The translations under genes and the position numbers were made by a program. A stretch of DNA of 64,000 bases from Roseateles sp. YR242 (lineage in GTDB: Bacteria; Pseudomonadota; Gammaproteobacteria; Burkholderiales; Burkholderiaceae_C), in the NCBI RefSeq assembly GCF_900109745.1, contig NZ_FOAV01000010.1, forward strand, positions 1 to 64,000, given 5' to 3'. Position 1 is the stretch's first letter, and the number at the start of each line of letters is the position of its first letter. Shown here piece by piece: positions 53,325 to 63,989 of the stretch. The notes beneath the pieces were generated by a model. It was not told where the DNA came from, searched no databases, and saw only the letters and a program-made list of their open reading frames with translations.

Positions 53325-55646
53325 TTACACGCCTCTTTCCGCTTGCACGTCCGCCACAGCCAACGCCGTCATGTTGACGATGCGGCGTACGGTGGCAGAA
53401 GGGGTCAGGATGTGCACCGGACGCGCCGCACCCAGCAGGATGGGGCCCACCGTGACACCCTGGCCGCCCACGATCTTCAGGACGTTGAACAAAATGTTGG
53501 CCGCGTCCAGCGTCGGCAACACCAGCAGGTTGGCCGCGCCCTTGAGCGTGCTGTCCGGCAGGAAGGTGTTGCGCACGTCTTCCGACAATGCGGCGTCTCC
53601 ATGCATCTCGCCATCACACTCGATGTCCGGATGCTGCTGCACGAACAGGTCGCGAGCCTCACGCATCTTCAGGGCGGAAGGCCGCTTGCTGGAACCAAAC
53701 ATGGAGTGCGACAGGAAGGCCAGCTTGGGCGGCAGGCCGAAACGCTGAAGCTCTTCCACCGCCTGCGCGGCAATCTCCGCCAGCTGGCTGGCATCCGGGT
53801 CGTCATTGACGAAGGTGTCGGCGATGAACAGCGTGCGCTGCTCCAGCATCAACGCATTCATCGTGGCGAAGTTGCGCACGCCCGGCTTGCGGCCGATGAG
53901 GTTGTCGACATGCTCCAGGTGCGAGTCAAAACGACCCACCAGGCCGCAGATCATCGCGTCGGCATCGCCCAGGCGGATGGCCAGCGCACCAATGGTGGTG
54001 TTGGAGCGGCGCACCGCCGACTTGGACATCTCGGGGGTGAAGCCCTCGCGGCCCATGACCTCGTGATACGCCTCCCAGTACTGGCGGAAACGCGCGTCGT
54101 TTTCCGGGTCGATGACCGCCACATCCTCGCCCAGCTTCAGGCGCAGGCCGGCACGCTGGATGCGCATCTGGATGACCTCCGGACGGCCGATCAGCGTGGG
54201 CTTGGCCAGACCTTCGTCCAGCGCCACCTGCACGGCACGCAGCACACGCTCGTCTTCGCCCTCGGCGTAGATCACCCGCGCAGGGTTGGCCTTGGCCGCC
54301 GCGAACACCGGGCGCATGAACATGCCGGTCTGGTAGACAAAACGCGAGAGTTGCTCGCGATAGGCATTCATGTCCTCGATCGGACGGGTGGCCACGCCGG
54401 ACTCGGCCGCCGCCTTCGCCACCGCCGGGGCAATGCGCAGGATCAGGCGTGCATCAAACGGCTTGGGGATGATGTAGTCCGCCCCAAACACCAGCTCCTG
54501 GCCGGGATAGGCCGCCGCCACTTCGGGCGGCGTCTCGGCCTTGGCCAGCGCCGCAATCTCGCGCACGCAGGCCAGCTTCATCGCTTCGGTGATCTTGGTG
54601 GCGCCGCAGTCCAGCGCACCACGGAAGATGTAGGGGAAGCACAGGACGTTGTTGACCTGGTTCGGATAGTCCGAACGGCCCGTGGCCATGATGCAGTCCG
54701 GGCGGGCCTGCTTGGCCAGCTCGGGACGGATCTCGGGTTCCGGATTGGCCAGCGCCAGGATGATGGGCTGGCGCGCCATGGTGGACACCATCTCGGCGCT
54801 CAGCACACCGGCAGCGGAACAGCCCAGGAACACGTCGGCGTCCTTGACGACGTCCGCCAGCGTGCGGGCGCTGGTGACCTGGCAATAACGGCGCTTGGAT
54901 TCGTCCAGGCGGTCCGCATCGGCACGCTCGCTCTGGATCACGCCCTTGGAGTCCACCACAAACACATGCTCGCGCTTGATGCCCAGGCCCACCATCACGT
55001 CCAGGCAGGCAATGGCCGCAGCACCCGCGCCAGACACCGCCACCTTCACCGCAGCAATGTCCTTGCCCACCAGCTCCAGGCCGTTGAGCAACGCCGCGCT
55101 GGAGATGATGGCCGTGCCGTGCTGGTCGTCGTGGAAGACCGGAATGTTCATCCGGGCGCTGAGCTGCTTCTCGATGTAGAAGCACTCCGGCGCCTTGATG
55201 TCTTCCAGGTTGATGCCGCCCAGCGTGGGCTCCATGGCCGCAATGATCTCGACCAGCTTGTCCGGATCACGCTCGGCCAGTTCGATGTCAAAGACATCAA
55301 TACCGGCAAACTTCTTGAACAAGCACCCTTTGCCCTCCATCACCGGCTTGGCCGCCAGCGGGCCAATGTCGCCCAGGCCCAGCACCGCCGTGCCGTTGGT
55401 GATCACACCCACCAGATTGCCCCGCGAGGTGTACTCGGCGGCCAGCGTCGGGTCTTTCTCGATGTCCAGGCAGGGGTAGGCCACGCCCGGCGAATACGCC
55501 AGGGACAGGTCACGCTGGTTGGACAACGCCTTGGTCGGCGTCACGGCAATCTTCCCGCGTGTGGGGAAGCGGTGATAGTCCCGCGCCGCTTCACGCAGGG
55601 CGGCTTCGGCAGGACTCAGGCCAAGGCCGTCGTTGTGTTCACTCAT
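53325..55646 (-). CDS. maeB: NADP-dependent malic enzyme with phosphotransacetylase-like domain
   Basis: MaeB decarboxylates malate to pyruvate with NADPH. The 773-residue protein has an N-terminal malic-enzyme part (about 1-430: [45 protein letters not shown] for [14 protein letters not shown]) and a C-terminal PTA-like domain (about 440-765: [37 protein letters not shown]). This two-domain form is standard in proteobacteria; the PTA part is regulatory and binds acetyl-CoA. ATG 55646 ([20 protein letters not shown]) is chosen over an open frame extending seven codons upstream. Confidence 0.96.
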   Translation of the reverse strand: MSEHNDGLGLSPAEAALREAARDYHRFPTRGKIAVTPTKALSNQRDLSLAYSPGVAYPCLDIEKDPTLAAEYTSRGNLVGVITNGTAVLGLGDIGPLAAKPVMEGKGCLFKKFAGIDVFDIELAERDPDKLVEIIAAMEPTLGGINLEDIKAPECFYIEKQLSARMNIPVFHDDQHGTAIISSAALLNGLELVGKDIAAVKVAVSGAGAAAIACLDVMVGLGIKREHVFVVDSKGVIQSERADADRLDESKRRYCQVTSARTLADVVKDADVFLGCSAAGVLSAEMVSTMARQPIILALANPEPEIRPELAKQARPDCIMATGRSDYPNQVNNVLCFPYIFRGALDCGATKITEAMKLACVREIAALAKAETPPEVAAAYPGQELVFGADYIIPKPFDARLILRIAPAVAKAAAESGVATRPIEDMNAYREQLSRFVYQTGMFMRPVFAAAKANPARVIYAEGEDERVLRAVQVALDEGLAKPTLIGRPEVIQMRIQRAGLRLKLGEDVAVIDPENDARFRQYWEAYHEVMGREGFTPEMSKSAVRRSNTTIGALAIRLGDADAMICGLVGRFDSHLEHVDNLIGRKPGVRNFATMNALMLEQRTLFIADTFVNDDPDASQLAEIAAQAVEELQRFGLPPKLAFLSHSMFGSSKRPSALKMREARDLFVQQHPDIECDGEMHGDAALSEDVRNTFLPDSTLKGAANLLVLPTLDAANILFNVLKIVGGQGVTVGPILLGAARPVHILTPSATVRRIVNMTALAVADVQAERGV

Positions 55647-55966
55647 TCGGGTTCTCCGTCGCGACAAATGCGAATCTGGGTCCAGACAAGGCCCCCTGCC
55701 GCCGCGTACATGCCATTAGACAGGAGACCCTAGGTAAATTCCTGGGGGCGCAAAGCTTAAATCCTGTTCGCCCCGCCTGCAGATGCTTTCAGTTTTAACT
55801 GGCATGCAAAGATGGCCATGCAACGGGCGCTCATCAGCCCAACCACGTCGGCATTCGCACACCCTACCGGGAGATCTCCCCAGAACGCGGGCGTGGCAAG
55901 ACGCGCCAGATGCCCCCCCGATACCTAGAATCGCGCGCCGGCCTGCAGCCATCAGATCCTCCCAGC
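55647..55966. other. Divergent intergenic region between maeB and pstS
   Basis: No gene is recognised in these 320 bp. A perfect 12-bp palindrome GGGAGATCTCCC lies at 55869-55880, about 90 bp before the pstS ATG. The central part (55730-55800) is AT-richer than average and probably holds the promoters. No clear Pho box was identified. Confidence 0.5.
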
Positions 55967-57085
55967 ATGACTTCCCAGACACTTCCATCGCGTCAAACCA
56001 CCCCTCGGCCCCGCGGCACCGGGAGCCCCCAAGCGCCGTCCCGCAGCCTGGCCCGTATCTTGTGCCTGGGTGCCCTGCTGTCCATGGCCAGCGCCGCCTT
56101 CGCCCAGGTGCAGGGCGCCGGGGCCTCGTTCCCGTCGCTGGTGTATGGCCGCTGGGCCACGGCCTATGAGAAGAGCAGTGGCGGCCAGGCGGTCCAGTAC
56201 AAGGCCACCGGATCCGGTGACGGCGTGAAGCGCATCACCGCGCGGGAAGTGCAGTTTGGCGGCAGCGATTCGCCGCTGCCAGCGGACGAGCTGGCCAAGC
56301 GCCACCTGGTGCAGATCCCCATGCTGGTGGGCGGCATCGTGCCGGTGGTGCATCTGCCCAGCGTGCCGGAAGGCCGCCTGCAATTGACCGGCGAAGTGCT
56401 GGCCGACCTGATGGCCGGCCACATTCGCCTGTGGAATGACCCACGCATCACAGCGCTCAACCCCGGCCTGCCCTTGCCCGCCCTGCCCGTGCGCCGCGTG
56501 GTGCGCGCCGACAAATCCGGCACCACCGAAGGCTTCACGCGTTATCTGAGCGAGGTGTCGAGCAGCTTCGCTACCGACATCGGCACCAGCAGCCTGCCCA
56601 AGTGGCCCGGTGAGGTGGAGCGTGCCGAAGGCAACGACGGGATGGTCAAGGCCCTGAAGGCCGTGCCGGGCTCGCTGGCCTACGTCAGCTACGACCGTGT
56701 GCAGGCCGAGCGGCTGAATGCCGCGAAACTGCGCAATGCCGCTGGCCAGTGGGTGGCCGCCACCGAGGCCGGCTTCCGCGCCGCGATTGCGGACAGCGAC
56801 CTCTCGCGCCGGGGCGATGACCTGGCGACGCTGATGAACCGCCAGGGCGCCGCCAGCTGGCCCATCACGATGACCAGCTTCGTGCTGATCGACGCCACCC
56901 CCGCCAAGGGCGGTGACGCCTCCCCGGTGATGCGCTTCCTGTACTGGTGCTTCATGCATGGCGACGACCTGACGCGCGGCACCGGCTTTGCACCTCTGCC
57001 CCTGGCGTTGCAGTCGAAGCTGGCCGCACGCTTTGGATCGGTCAAGGCGCAGGACGGTCAGGCGCCCGCCTATCAGTCCATGTGA
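55967..57085 (+). CDS. pstS: Phosphate ABC transporter substrate-binding protein (PstS family)
   Basis: The 372-residue protein has an N-terminal basic stretch and signal peptide (LARILCLGALLSMASAAFAQ), so the ATG at 55967 places the signal about 30 residues in. The mature start QVQGAGASFPSLVYGRW is the PstS phosphate-binding motif, and SGDGVKRIT, FGGSDSPLPADE, RADKSGTTEGFTRYLS and YVSYD also match. No pstCAB, phoU or phoR gene is in the window, so this is an orphan binding protein that may serve a transporter elsewhere or a phosphate-scavenging role. Confidence 0.9.
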   Translation: MTSQTLPSRQTTPRPRGTGSPQAPSRSLARILCLGALLSMASAAFAQVQGAGASFPSLVYGRWATAYEKSSGGQAVQYKATGSGDGVKRITAREVQFGGSDSPLPADELAKRHLVQIPMLVGGIVPVVHLPSVPEGRLQLTGEVLADLMAGHIRLWNDPRITALNPGLPLPALPVRRVVRADKSGTTEGFTRYLSEVSSSFATDIGTSSLPKWPGEVERAEGNDGMVKALKAVPGSLAYVSYDRVQAERLNAAKLRNAAGQWVAATEAGFRAAIADSDLSRRGDDLATLMNRQGAASWPITMTSFVLIDATPAKGGDASPVMRFLYWCFMHGDDLTRGTGFAPLPLALQSKLAARFGSVKAQDGQAPAYQSM

Positions 57086-57154
57086 TCCCCTGCACTGAAG
57101 ACCAGGCGCCGCTCACCGGCAGCTGCCGCGTGAGACCCCCAGGTCCGCAGCGGC

Positions 57155-57187
57155 ATCACAAAAACAAAGGGGCGCCATCGGCGCCCC
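57155..57187. terminator. Terminator between pstS and pgk, strongest leftwards
   Basis: GGGGCGCC (57169-57176) pairs with GGCGCCCC (57180-57187) across ATC. Leftwards the stem is followed by TTTGTTTTTGTG, ending pgk 41 bp after its stop. Rightwards the tail is only TTCTG, so termination of pstS there would be weaker. Confidence 0.8.
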
Positions 57188-57228
57188 TTCTGCTTGGTGT
57201 TGCGGGCAGGCCCTGAGCCTGCACCCCA

Positions 57229-58422
57229 TCAGCCCGCCGCGCGGCGGCTCAGGATCTCGAAGGCCGGCAATGTCTTGCCTTCCAGCACTTCCAGGAAGGC
57301 ACCACCGCCGGTGGAGATGTAGCCCACGTCCTTCTCGATGCCGTACTTGGCGATGGCCGCCAGGGTGTCGCCACCACCCGCAATCGAGAACGCGTCCGAC
57401 GCGGCAATGGCGCGGGCAATGGTCTCCGTGCCCTGGGCAAAGGCATCGAACTCGAACACCCCCACCGGGCCATTCCAGACAATGGTGCCGGCCGCCTTGA
57501 GCTGCTCGGCCAGCAGGGCCGAGGTCTTGGGGCCGATGTCCAGGATCAGATCGTCATCCGCCACGTCCGTCGCGGCCTTGACCGTGGCGGGCGCGTCAGC
57601 CGCAAAGGCCTTGGCGGTGACCACGTCCACGGGAATGGGTACGGCAGCGCCACGCGCCTTCATCGACTCGATCACCGCCTTGGCTTCCGCCAGCAGGTCG
57701 GGTTCGGCCAAGGACTTGCCGATCTTCAAGCCGGCCGCCAGCATGAAGGTGTTGGCGATGCCGCCGCCCACGATCAGGCCGTCCACGTTGTTGGAGAGTG
57801 ACTTCAGGATGGTGAGCTTGGTGGAGACCTTGGAGCCGGCCACGATGGCCACCAGTGGACGCTTGGGATTGGCCAGCGCCTTGGTGATGGCGTCGATCTC
57901 CGCAGCCAGCAGCGGGCCGGCACAGGCGATCTTGGCGTATTGGGCAATGCCGTAGGTGGAGGCCTCGGCGCGATGAGCCGTGCCAAAGGCGTCGTGCACG
58001 AAGATGTCGCACAGGGCCGCCATCTTGCGGGAGAGCTCTTCGCTGTTCTTCTTCTCGCCCTTGTTCACACGGCAGTTTTCCAGCAGCACCACCTGGCCCG
58101 GCGCCACCTCCACACCGTCCACCCAGTTGGCCTTCAGCGGCACGTCGCGGCCCAGCAGCTCACCCAGACGCCTGGCCACAGGGGCGAGCGAATCCTCGGG
58201 CTTGAACTCGCCCTCGGTCGGGCGGCCCAGGTGCGAGGTGACCATCACTGCCGCGCCAGCCTTGAGGGCCAGCTCGATGGCGGGAATGCTGGCACGCACC
58301 CGCGTGTCTTCAGTGATCTCGCCCGCATCGTTGAGCGGAACATTCAGGTCAGCGCGGATGAATACACGCTGGTTGGCGACCTTGCCGGCACTGACCAGAT
58401 CGGCGAAACGCAAGACATTCAT
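57229..58422 (-). CDS. pgk: Phosphoglycerate kinase
   Basis: Pgk interconverts 1,3-bisphosphoglycerate and 3-phosphoglycerate with ADP/ATP. ATG 58422 ([20 protein letters not shown]) gives 397 residues. Motifs include [83 protein letters not shown] and [17 protein letters not shown]. Arg replaces none of the catalytic residues. It has its own terminator and lies between pstS (converging) and azlD (same strand). Confidence 0.97.
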   Translation of the reverse strand: MNVLRFADLVSAGKVANQRVFIRADLNVPLNDAGEITEDTRVRASIPAIELALKAGAAVMVTSHLGRPTEGEFKPEDSLAPVARRLGELLGRDVPLKANWVDGVEVAPGQVVLLENCRVNKGEKKNSEELSRKMAALCDIFVHDAFGTAHRAEASTYGIAQYAKIACAGPLLAAEIDAITKALANPKRPLVAIVAGSKVSTKLTILKSLSNNVDGLIVGGGIANTFMLAAGLKIGKSLAEPDLLAEAKAVIESMKARGAAVPIPVDVVTAKAFAADAPATVKAATDVADDDLILDIGPKTSALLAEQLKAAGTIVWNGPVGVFEFDAFAQGTETIARAIAASDAFSIAGGGDTLAAIAKYGIEKDVGYISTGGGAFLEVLEGKTLPAFEILSRRAAG

Positions 58423-58530
58423 GGTGATTCGTCTGAAGTTGTGGGAATGCGTTGCGGCCAGCCGCTGCTCACGCGGCCGCTGGCGCAAATCGGGCGAAGC
58501 TTACCAAGACCCTGGCAGGAGCCGGCCCGG

Positions 58531-58860
58531 TTACCAGCCCAGGCCGATGCGCAGCGCCAGCATCACCACCGTGCCACTGACGATGGTGCCCAGGATGCCG
58601 CGCTTCCAGAAGAAGTAGGCGGTGGCCGTGGCGGTGGCATAGAGCCGGGCGTCTTTCCAGGTGGCGATGAGCTCGCCCTGTGTCATGACGATCTCCGGCA
58701 CGATGACGGCCGCGAGCGCGGCCAGGGGCGCGTAGCGCAGCCCGTCGCGCAGCCAGTCCGGCATGGGGATCTCGCGGTCCGGAATGAGGAAGAAGCCGCG
58801 CGTGACCATGGTGATCAGCGCCATGCCGGCAATGCCCAGCAGCGTTTCCCAGAAGCTCAT
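58531..58860 (-). CDS. azlD: AzlD family branched-chain amino acid exporter subunit
   Basis: The 109-residue membrane protein has three to four hydrophobic segments and the AzlD hallmarks ALITMVTRGFFLIP and LRYAPLAALAAVIVPEI. With AzlC it forms the AzlCD/BrnFE-type exporter of branched-chain amino acids in the inner membrane. Its ATG at 58860 overlaps the azlC stop by 4 bp. Confidence 0.92.
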   Translation of the reverse strand: MSFWETLLGIAGMALITMVTRGFFLIPDREIPMPDWLRDGLRYAPLAALAAVIVPEIVMTQGELIATWKDARLYATATATAYFFWKRGILGTIVSGTVVMLALRIGLGW

Positions 58861-59600
58861 GTCGGCCTTCCGCCGTGGGCCGTGGGGCCGCCCGGCGGCA
58901 CCCATCGCTCCATCATCAGGCCCGCAGCCACAGCGGCCGCAATGGCCACCAGGATGTTCAGGCGCAGCGGCAGCCCATACGCGGCCACGGCGGCGCAGGC
59001 AGCCACAGCGGCCGAGACCCAGCTGTTGCGGTTGCCCAGCAGGGAATAACTCAGCCCCAGCAAGGCCAGCACGCCAGCAAAACCCAGGCCCCAGTTCGTC
59101 GGGATGCGGTCCGCCAGCAAGATGCCGGCAATGGCGGGCAACTGCCACGCCACCCAATTGATGGCCACGCCGCCCCAGAAATAAGGGACCTGGCGCTCCG
59201 GGTCCGGCTTCATCTCGGGGAAACGCTTGAGGAAGGCCACGTAGTTCAGGTCAGCCGCGAAGTAGGCGATCCACAGGCGCTGCCGGCGCGGCAACGGGGC
59301 GAGGTAATGCCGCCACTGGGTACTGAAGATGACAAAGCGCAAATTGACGCAGAAGGAGGTGGCCCATAGCACCCACAGCGGGGCGCCACTGGCAATCAGC
59401 GGCAACGAGGCCAGTTGGGAGCTGCCAGCAAACACCACCAGGCTCATGAACAGGGCCATGCCCACGCTCAACCCGCTCTTGACCATGGCCACGCCCGTCA
59501 CCAGGCCCCAGGCGGAGATGCCCAGCGTGATGCCCACCATGTCCTTGGCACCTTGCTTGAATTCGGGGTGGCGCCAGTGCGCGGGGAGGAGATCGGCCAT
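58857..59600 (-). CDS. azlC: AzlC family branched-chain amino acid exporter subunit
   Basis: The 247-residue protein from ATG 59600 (MADLLPAHWRHPEFKQGAKD) has about seven hydrophobic segments and family motifs GISAWGLVTGVAMVKSGLSV, FAGSSQLASLPLIASGAPLW and NLRFVIFSTQWRHYLAPLP. It is the larger partner of AzlD, with which it overlaps by 4 bp. A start 22 codons earlier is open, but the chosen ATG fits the family N-terminus. No regulator gene is adjacent. Confidence 0.93.
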   Translation of the reverse strand: MADLLPAHWRHPEFKQGAKDMVGITLGISAWGLVTGVAMVKSGLSVGMALFMSLVVFAGSSQLASLPLIASGAPLWVLWATSFCVNLRFVIFSTQWRHYLAPLPRRQRLWIAYFAADLNYVAFLKRFPEMKPDPERQVPYFWGGVAINWVAWQLPAIAGILLADRIPTNWGLGFAGVLALLGLSYSLLGNRNSWVSAAVAACAAVAAYGLPLRLNILVAIAAAVAAGLMMERWVPPGGPTAHGGRPT

Positions 59601-59777
59601 GCCGGAATTGTCGGCCCTCACGCGCGCAAGGTGTCGCCCCTCGCCCACGACAGCCTGGCCACCCATCCGGCATTCGCCCGCCAGCCGCCCTCGGTGGCCA
59701 ACGTCGATGGCTCATCATGCGGGCGAAAACCGCCCGGTGATCCGAGCGGGCTGCAGTGCCGGGTTCAGTCCTTCGGC

Positions 59778-60542
59778 TCAGTCCTTCAGTCGGCGCACGG
59801 AGCCGGATCCCGCGTTGGACATGCTGATTTCGGGGTTGCCCAGATAACCGACGTCACCCGACCCGACAATGTTCACATCCAGCCGCTTGCGGGCCTGCAC
59901 CGAGACATCGCCGCTGCCGGCGATGCTGACCTTGGCATCCTCCACCACCAGTTCCCGGGCCTTCACGTCTCCGCTGCCGGCGACGTTGACGGTGAGGGTG
60001 GTGGCCTTGCCGTTGGCCACGATGTCGCCGCTGCCGGACACCCGCAGGCCGATGCGTTCCGCCTCCAGGCCATTGAAGCGGATGTCCCCACTGCCGGCAA
60101 TGCTGGCATCCACCGACCCGGTGGTTTTCATCGCCTCGACCCGAATTTCGCCAGAGCCGTTGATGGACACGCCACGCAGCTGGCGCATCTCCAGCGTGAT
60201 GGTTGGTGTGGTCCTGCTGCTGAGCTGGAAGCCGCGCCGCGCACCGATTTCCAGCGTCCGCCCCTTGCTGCTCTCCACCACGCGGATCTCCAGGTAGGGG
60301 TGCAGGTTGCTGTCGGTGCGGATCTCCACCTTGTCGGCGCTGCCCTGGCGCACCACCACCTTGAAGCTGCTGGCCAGCGCCACCGCATCAAAGGCCCCCA
60401 GGTCGCGCCGGTCGGTGGTGATGTCTCCGCCGCCTTCCACGTGCTGGGAGCCACCGAAACTCCAGGACCAGGCTTGGGCAGAGCCGGCAGCCGCCAGGCC
60501 GAGCACGGTGATGGCGAAGAAGCGGCGCGTGATGTTGTTCAT
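59778..60542 (-). CDS. Secreted GIN-domain protein (DUF2807)
   Basis: The 254-residue protein has a signal peptide (FFAITVLGLAAAGSAQA) and a DUF2807 putative auto-transporter adhesin 'head GIN' domain. The fold is a right-handed beta-helix, visible as repeats every about 18-20 residues around GSGD/GSGE (INGSGEIRVEA, IAGSGDIRFNG, VSGSGDIVANG, VAGSGDVKARE, IAGSGDVSVQA, IVGSGDVGYLG). Function is unknown in bacteria generally. It lies leftward, 172 bp downstream of the lipoprotein gene. Confidence 0.9.
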   Translation of the reverse strand: MNNITRRFFAITVLGLAAAGSAQAWSWSFGGSQHVEGGGDITTDRRDLGAFDAVALASSFKVVVRQGSADKVEIRTDSNLHPYLEIRVVESSKGRTLEIGARRGFQLSSRTTPTITLEMRQLRGVSINGSGEIRVEAMKTTGSVDASIAGSGDIRFNGLEAERIGLRVSGSGDIVANGKATTLTVNVAGSGDVKARELVVEDAKVSIAGSGDVSVQARKRLDVNIVGSGDVGYLGNPEISMSNAGSGSVRRLKD

Positions 60543-60714
60543 GAGGGCGATCTCCTGGGATACGGAATGATCGCATCATCGGGGTACGGCCCCGGCTGGG
60601 GCCAGCCCGGGGTGACGAACTGCATCGGGACCGGGATCAGGTGCAGCCACGGCGGAACAAGTGCAGCGCAGCGCCCGGAGGAGCTCTAGTGCCCCCCGCA
60701 GCGCCCGCGGCGGC

Positions 60715-61218
60715 TCAATGGCTGCTCTTGCCGCCCTTGCCCGACTTCTCACCCTTGGCCGGCTTGGCCGATTCCTCGGTGTCATCCGAGTCGGACGCGG
60801 GCTCGGCCGGCTTGCTGGCCGCAGGGTTGGCCACCAGCGGACGGGTACCTTCGAGTTTGTTCTCCCGCATGTACTCGTCCATCTCGCGCCAGCCTTCGTA
60901 GATGGAGGCTTTCTGCGCCTTGGGGTTGAGGGCGTAGCAATCTTCGATGGCGCGCATGGCGTTGCGGCACGCGCCGCCAATGGCCTTGCCTTCGGCCTCC
61001 TTGGCGGCCGCCACCTTGGCGGGGTCCTCGATGCCGAGCTGGTCGCAACCGGTCAGCAGCAGAAGGCCGACCAGGGCAGCGGGTACCAGCGACGTCTGTG
61101 CCAGGGATGAGTGCGCGAGGGATGTGTGCGCCAGGGCGGCCGGCAGCCGGAAGATGGACCGGCGGCGGGCCGGCAGGGCCGACGAGGAAGAGGACGCGCT
61201 GAGCTTCATCATGTCCAT
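60715..61218 (-). CDS. Small lipoprotein of unknown function
   Basis: The 167-residue protein carries a lipobox LLTGC (Cys58) after a hydrophobic VPAALVGLLL stretch, preceded by an unusually long Ser/Ala/Leu-rich N-terminus with an internal repeat (HTSLAHSSLAQTSL). The mature part has two or three Cys (ACRNAMRAIEDCYALNPKAQ) in a region resembling small CHCH-like helical hairpins, and ends in a Lys/Ser/Gly-rich tail (KGEKSGKGGKSSH). It starts 32 bp after the htpX stop on the same strand. I do not recognise the family. Confidence 0.7.
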   Translation of the reverse strand: MDMMKLSASSSSSALPARRRSIFRLPAALAHTSLAHSSLAQTSLVPAALVGLLLLTGCDQLGIEDPAKVAAAKEAEGKAIGGACRNAMRAIEDCYALNPKAQKASIYEGWREMDEYMRENKLEGTRPLVANPAASKPAEPASDSDDTEESAKPAKGEKSGKGGKSSH

Positions 61219-61250
61219 ATCGGCCTGGCGTGACGCCGCTTGAGGAAGAG

Positions 61251-62096
61251 TTACCGGCGCACCATCGCCATCAGGCGCGCAATGCGCTCCTCGGTCGAGG
61301 GGTGCGTGCTGAACAGGCCACGCAGTCCACCGCCGGAGAGCGGGTTCATGATCATCATCTGGGCCGTTTCCGGGTGACGCTCGGTGGTTTCCAGAGGAAT
61401 GCCCTGAGCATAGCGGTGGATCTTGTCCAGGGCGGCCGCCAGGGCCTGCGGGTCACCGGAGATCTCGGCACCGCCACGGTCCGCCTCGAACTCGCGGGCA
61501 CGGCTGATGGCCATCTGGATGAGGCTGGCGGCAATCGGCGCGAGGATGGCCACCAGCAGGCCGACCAACGGGTTGGCCGGGCGGCCTTCGCTGTCTCGAC
61601 CGCTGAAGAACACCGCAAAGTTGGCCAGCGCAGAGATGGCACCGGCCATGGTGGCACTGATGGTGGAGATGAGGATGTCCCGGTGCTTCACGTGGGCCAG
61701 CTCGTGCGCCATGACGCCACGCAGCTCACGCTCGCTGAGCACGCGCAGGATGCCGGTGGTCGCCGCCACGGCGGCATGTTCGGGGTTGCGGCCGGTGGCG
61801 AAGGCGTTGGGGGCGTCTTCCTCGATGAGGTAGACACGCGGCATCGGCAGCTGGGCACGGTCGGCCAGTTCACGCACCATGCGGTAGAACTGCGGCGCGC
61901 TGCGCTCGTCCACCTCCTGGGCGTTGTACATCTTCAGCACCATCTTGTCCGAGAACCAGTAGCTGAAGAAGTTCATGGCCAGCGCAAAGATCAGCGCGAT
62001 CACCATGCCCTGCTGGCCTCCAATGACGGAACCGATCACCACGAAGAGCGCGGTGATGGCAGCCATCAGGATGGCAGTCTTCATCAGGTTGAACAT
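61251..62096 (-). CDS. htpX: Protease HtpX (M48, zinc metalloprotease)
   Basis: HtpX is an inner-membrane heat-shock protease that, with FtsH, degrades damaged membrane proteins. ATG 62096 ([18 protein letters not shown]) gives 281 residues. Two N-terminal membrane segments (about 8-25 and 30-50), the zinc motif HELAH (131-135) and the downstream EFEADR with the third ligand Glu are present, with two further hydrophobic stretches at about 145-200. It follows fmt on the same strand after a 159-bp gap that may hold its own promoter. Confidence 0.95.
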   Translation of the reverse strand: MFNLMKTAILMAAITALFVVIGSVIGGQQGMVIALIFALAMNFFSYWFSDKMVLKMYNAQEVDERSAPQFYRMVRELADRAQLPMPRVYLIEEDAPNAFATGRNPEHAAVAATTGILRVLSERELRGVMAHELAHVKHRDILISTISATMAGAISALANFAVFFSGRDSEGRPANPLVGLLVAILAPIAASLIQMAISRAREFEADRGGAEISGDPQALAAALDKIHRYAQGIPLETTERHPETAQMMIMNPLSGGGLRGLFSTHPSTEERIARLMAMVRR

Positions 62097-62255
62097 GGCA
62101 AACCTCCTCAATCCTCACAAAACAAGAAACCGGCACGGCCATCGCTGGACGCAGCAATCGCTGGACAGTACACCGTCCTGAAGATCCATGTGGCGGCGTT
62201 ATACGGCGCTTCAAGTCGGATTCCCCTGAGCGGCGATGAGAGGGGACCGAACTCC

Positions 62256-63260
62256 TCAGCCGAGCCGCTCACCGGGCTGCAGCGGCCTGGCCTGCAGGAA
62301 GGCCGAGGCCGGCAGGCGCTTGCCGCCGGCACGTTGCAATTCAACCAGCCGGACGGTGCCACGGCCACAAGCCACGACAGGTCCATCGGCAGAGACGGCG
62401 ACGATCTCGCCCGGCGCGGCCGACTGGCCCGCCTCGGCCACCACCTCGGCGCGCCAGACCTTGAGCGGCTCTCCATCCAGCTGGGCCAACCCGCCAGGGA
62501 AGGGGTCGAAGGCGCGCAGGCGGCGGGCGATCTGGGCGGCGTCCTCGTCCCAGCGGATCTGGCTTTCGGCCTTCTCGATCTTGTGGGCGTAAATGACGCC
62601 GGCTTCGGGCTGCTGGCGAGGTTGCAGCGACGCCGTGGCGGCCAGCGTCAGCGCCTGGACGACCATGCGGCCACCCAGTGCGGCCAGCCGGTCATGCAGC
62701 GACGCCGTGGTGTCGTCCGGGGCGATCGGCAGGCGCTCTTCCAGCAGCATGTCGCCCGTGTCCAGGCCCTCGTCCATCTGCATGATGGTGATGCCGGTCT
62801 CGGTGTCTCCAGCCTCGATGGCGCGATGGATGGGGGCGGCCCCGCGCCAGCGCGGCAGCAGCGAGGCGTGGATGTTCAGGCAGCCCAGGCGCGGCTGGGT
62901 CAGCACCCATGCCGGCAGGATCAGGCCGTAGGCCGCCACCACCAGCACGTCCAGCCGGGCCGCTTCCAGTGCCGCGCGGCCCCTCTCGGCTTCGTCCGGG
63001 AACTTGCCATCGAGGCGAAGGCTGCGCGGTTGGGCCACGGTCACCCCATGCTGGAGCGCCAACTGCTTCACGGGCGAAGCCTGCAGCTTCATGCCGCGTC
63101 CGGCCGGGCGATCCGGCTGGCTCAGTACCAGGGGCACCGTCACGCCAGCGTCCAGCAGGGCCTGCAGGGCCACAGCGGCAAACTCGGGCGTGCCGGCGAA
63201 GCCGACCCTCAGCGTGTGGAGCGTGTCGGAATGCACGGAGGAACCGTTGTGCCCCGACAT
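62256..63260 (-). CDS. fmt: Methionyl-tRNA formyltransferase
   Basis: Fmt formylates initiator Met-tRNA from 10-formyl-THF. The 334-residue protein has [27 protein letters not shown], the catalytic [20 protein letters not shown] with Asn/His, and [17 protein letters not shown] including the catalytic Asp, then the C-terminal tRNA-binding domain (about 220-325). A 15-residue N-terminal extension precedes the fold. Its ATG overlaps the def stop by one base (TGATG), the usual def-fmt coupling. Confidence 0.97.
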   Translation of the reverse strand: MSGHNGSSVHSDTLHTLRVGFAGTPEFAAVALQALLDAGVTVPLVLSQPDRPAGRGMKLQASPVKQLALQHGVTVAQPRSLRLDGKFPDEAERGRAALEAARLDVLVVAAYGLILPAWVLTQPRLGCLNIHASLLPRWRGAAPIHRAIEAGDTETGITIMQMDEGLDTGDMLLEERLPIAPDDTTASLHDRLAALGGRMVVQALTLAATASLQPRQQPEAGVIYAHKIEKAESQIRWDEDAAQIARRLRAFDPFPGGLAQLDGEPLKVWRAEVVAEAGQSAAPGEIVAVSADGPVVACGRGTVRLVELQRAGGKRLPASAFLQARPLQPGERLG

Positions 63261-63775
63261 CAGCGCACTTTCGCGTCTTCGCGTGCTTTTTTCACGAGCT
63301 TGGTCTTGATGCGCTCGCGCTTGAGCGGGCTCAGGTATTCCACGAACACCTTGCCGGCCAGATGGTCCATCTCATGCTGCACGCAAACAGAGAGCAGGCC
63401 CTCGGCATCGAACTGGAAAGTGTTGCCGTCGCGGTCCAGCGCCTGCACGGTGACGGTGCGGTGCCGCATGACTTTGTCATAAATCGTAGGGACGGACAGG
63501 CAGCCTTCCTCCCCCTCGATCAGGTCATCGCTCTTGGCGATGAGCTCGGGATTGACCAGCACCAGCGGCTGGTCGCGATCTTCCGAGACATCCATCACGA
63601 GAACCCGCTCATGCACATCCACCTGAGTGGCTGCAAGGCCGACGCCCTCGGCGTCGTACATGGTTTCGAGCATGTCGGCCGCCAGTTGGCGGATGTGGTC
63701 GTCCACCACCGCCACGGGCTTGGCCACGGTGTGCAGGCGAGGATCGGGGTAACGAAGAATGTTCAGTTTCGACAT
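63260..63775 (-). CDS. def: Peptide deformylase
   Basis: Def removes the formyl group from nascent proteins. ATG 63775 ([14 protein letters not shown]) gives 171 residues. The three motifs are intact: GVGLAATQ (44-51), EGCLS with metal-ligand Cys92, and QHEMDH with His134, Glu135 and His138. The frame is open upstream, with another ATG at 63802, but the chosen start is the family standard. It is coupled to fmt, whose action Def reverses. Confidence 0.97.
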   Translation of the reverse strand: MSKLNILRYPDPRLHTVAKPVAVVDDHIRQLAADMLETMYDAEGVGLAATQVDVHERVLVMDVSEDRDQPLVLVNPELIAKSDDLIEGEEGCLSVPTIYDKVMRHRTVTVQALDRDGNTFQFDAEGLLSVCVQHEMDHLAGKVFVEYLSPLKRERIKTKLVKKAREDAKVR

Positions 63776-63989
63776 GGTAGGAATGTGTGCGCTTGTGGAC
63801 ATCACACAACGCCGGTTTGTAAGGGCTTGCAAGCGGGGGCGGCTCCCTTCATTGCGGGTACCCCTGAATCTGGGCAGAATCGCCGCCAGCGACGGTGGAT
63901 TTTCGCCGATTTGGGAAGTGCCGCCGTCGCTGGCTTGAAAGCGCCACTGGCCACGAGGGGCCTTCACTACGGGCGCGGGAGAACAAGGA

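Noticed and set aside
53343-55733. A 796-codon + strand open frame opposite maeB
   Set aside because: It mirrors maeB codon bias, has no recognisable domain and no ribosome-binding site.
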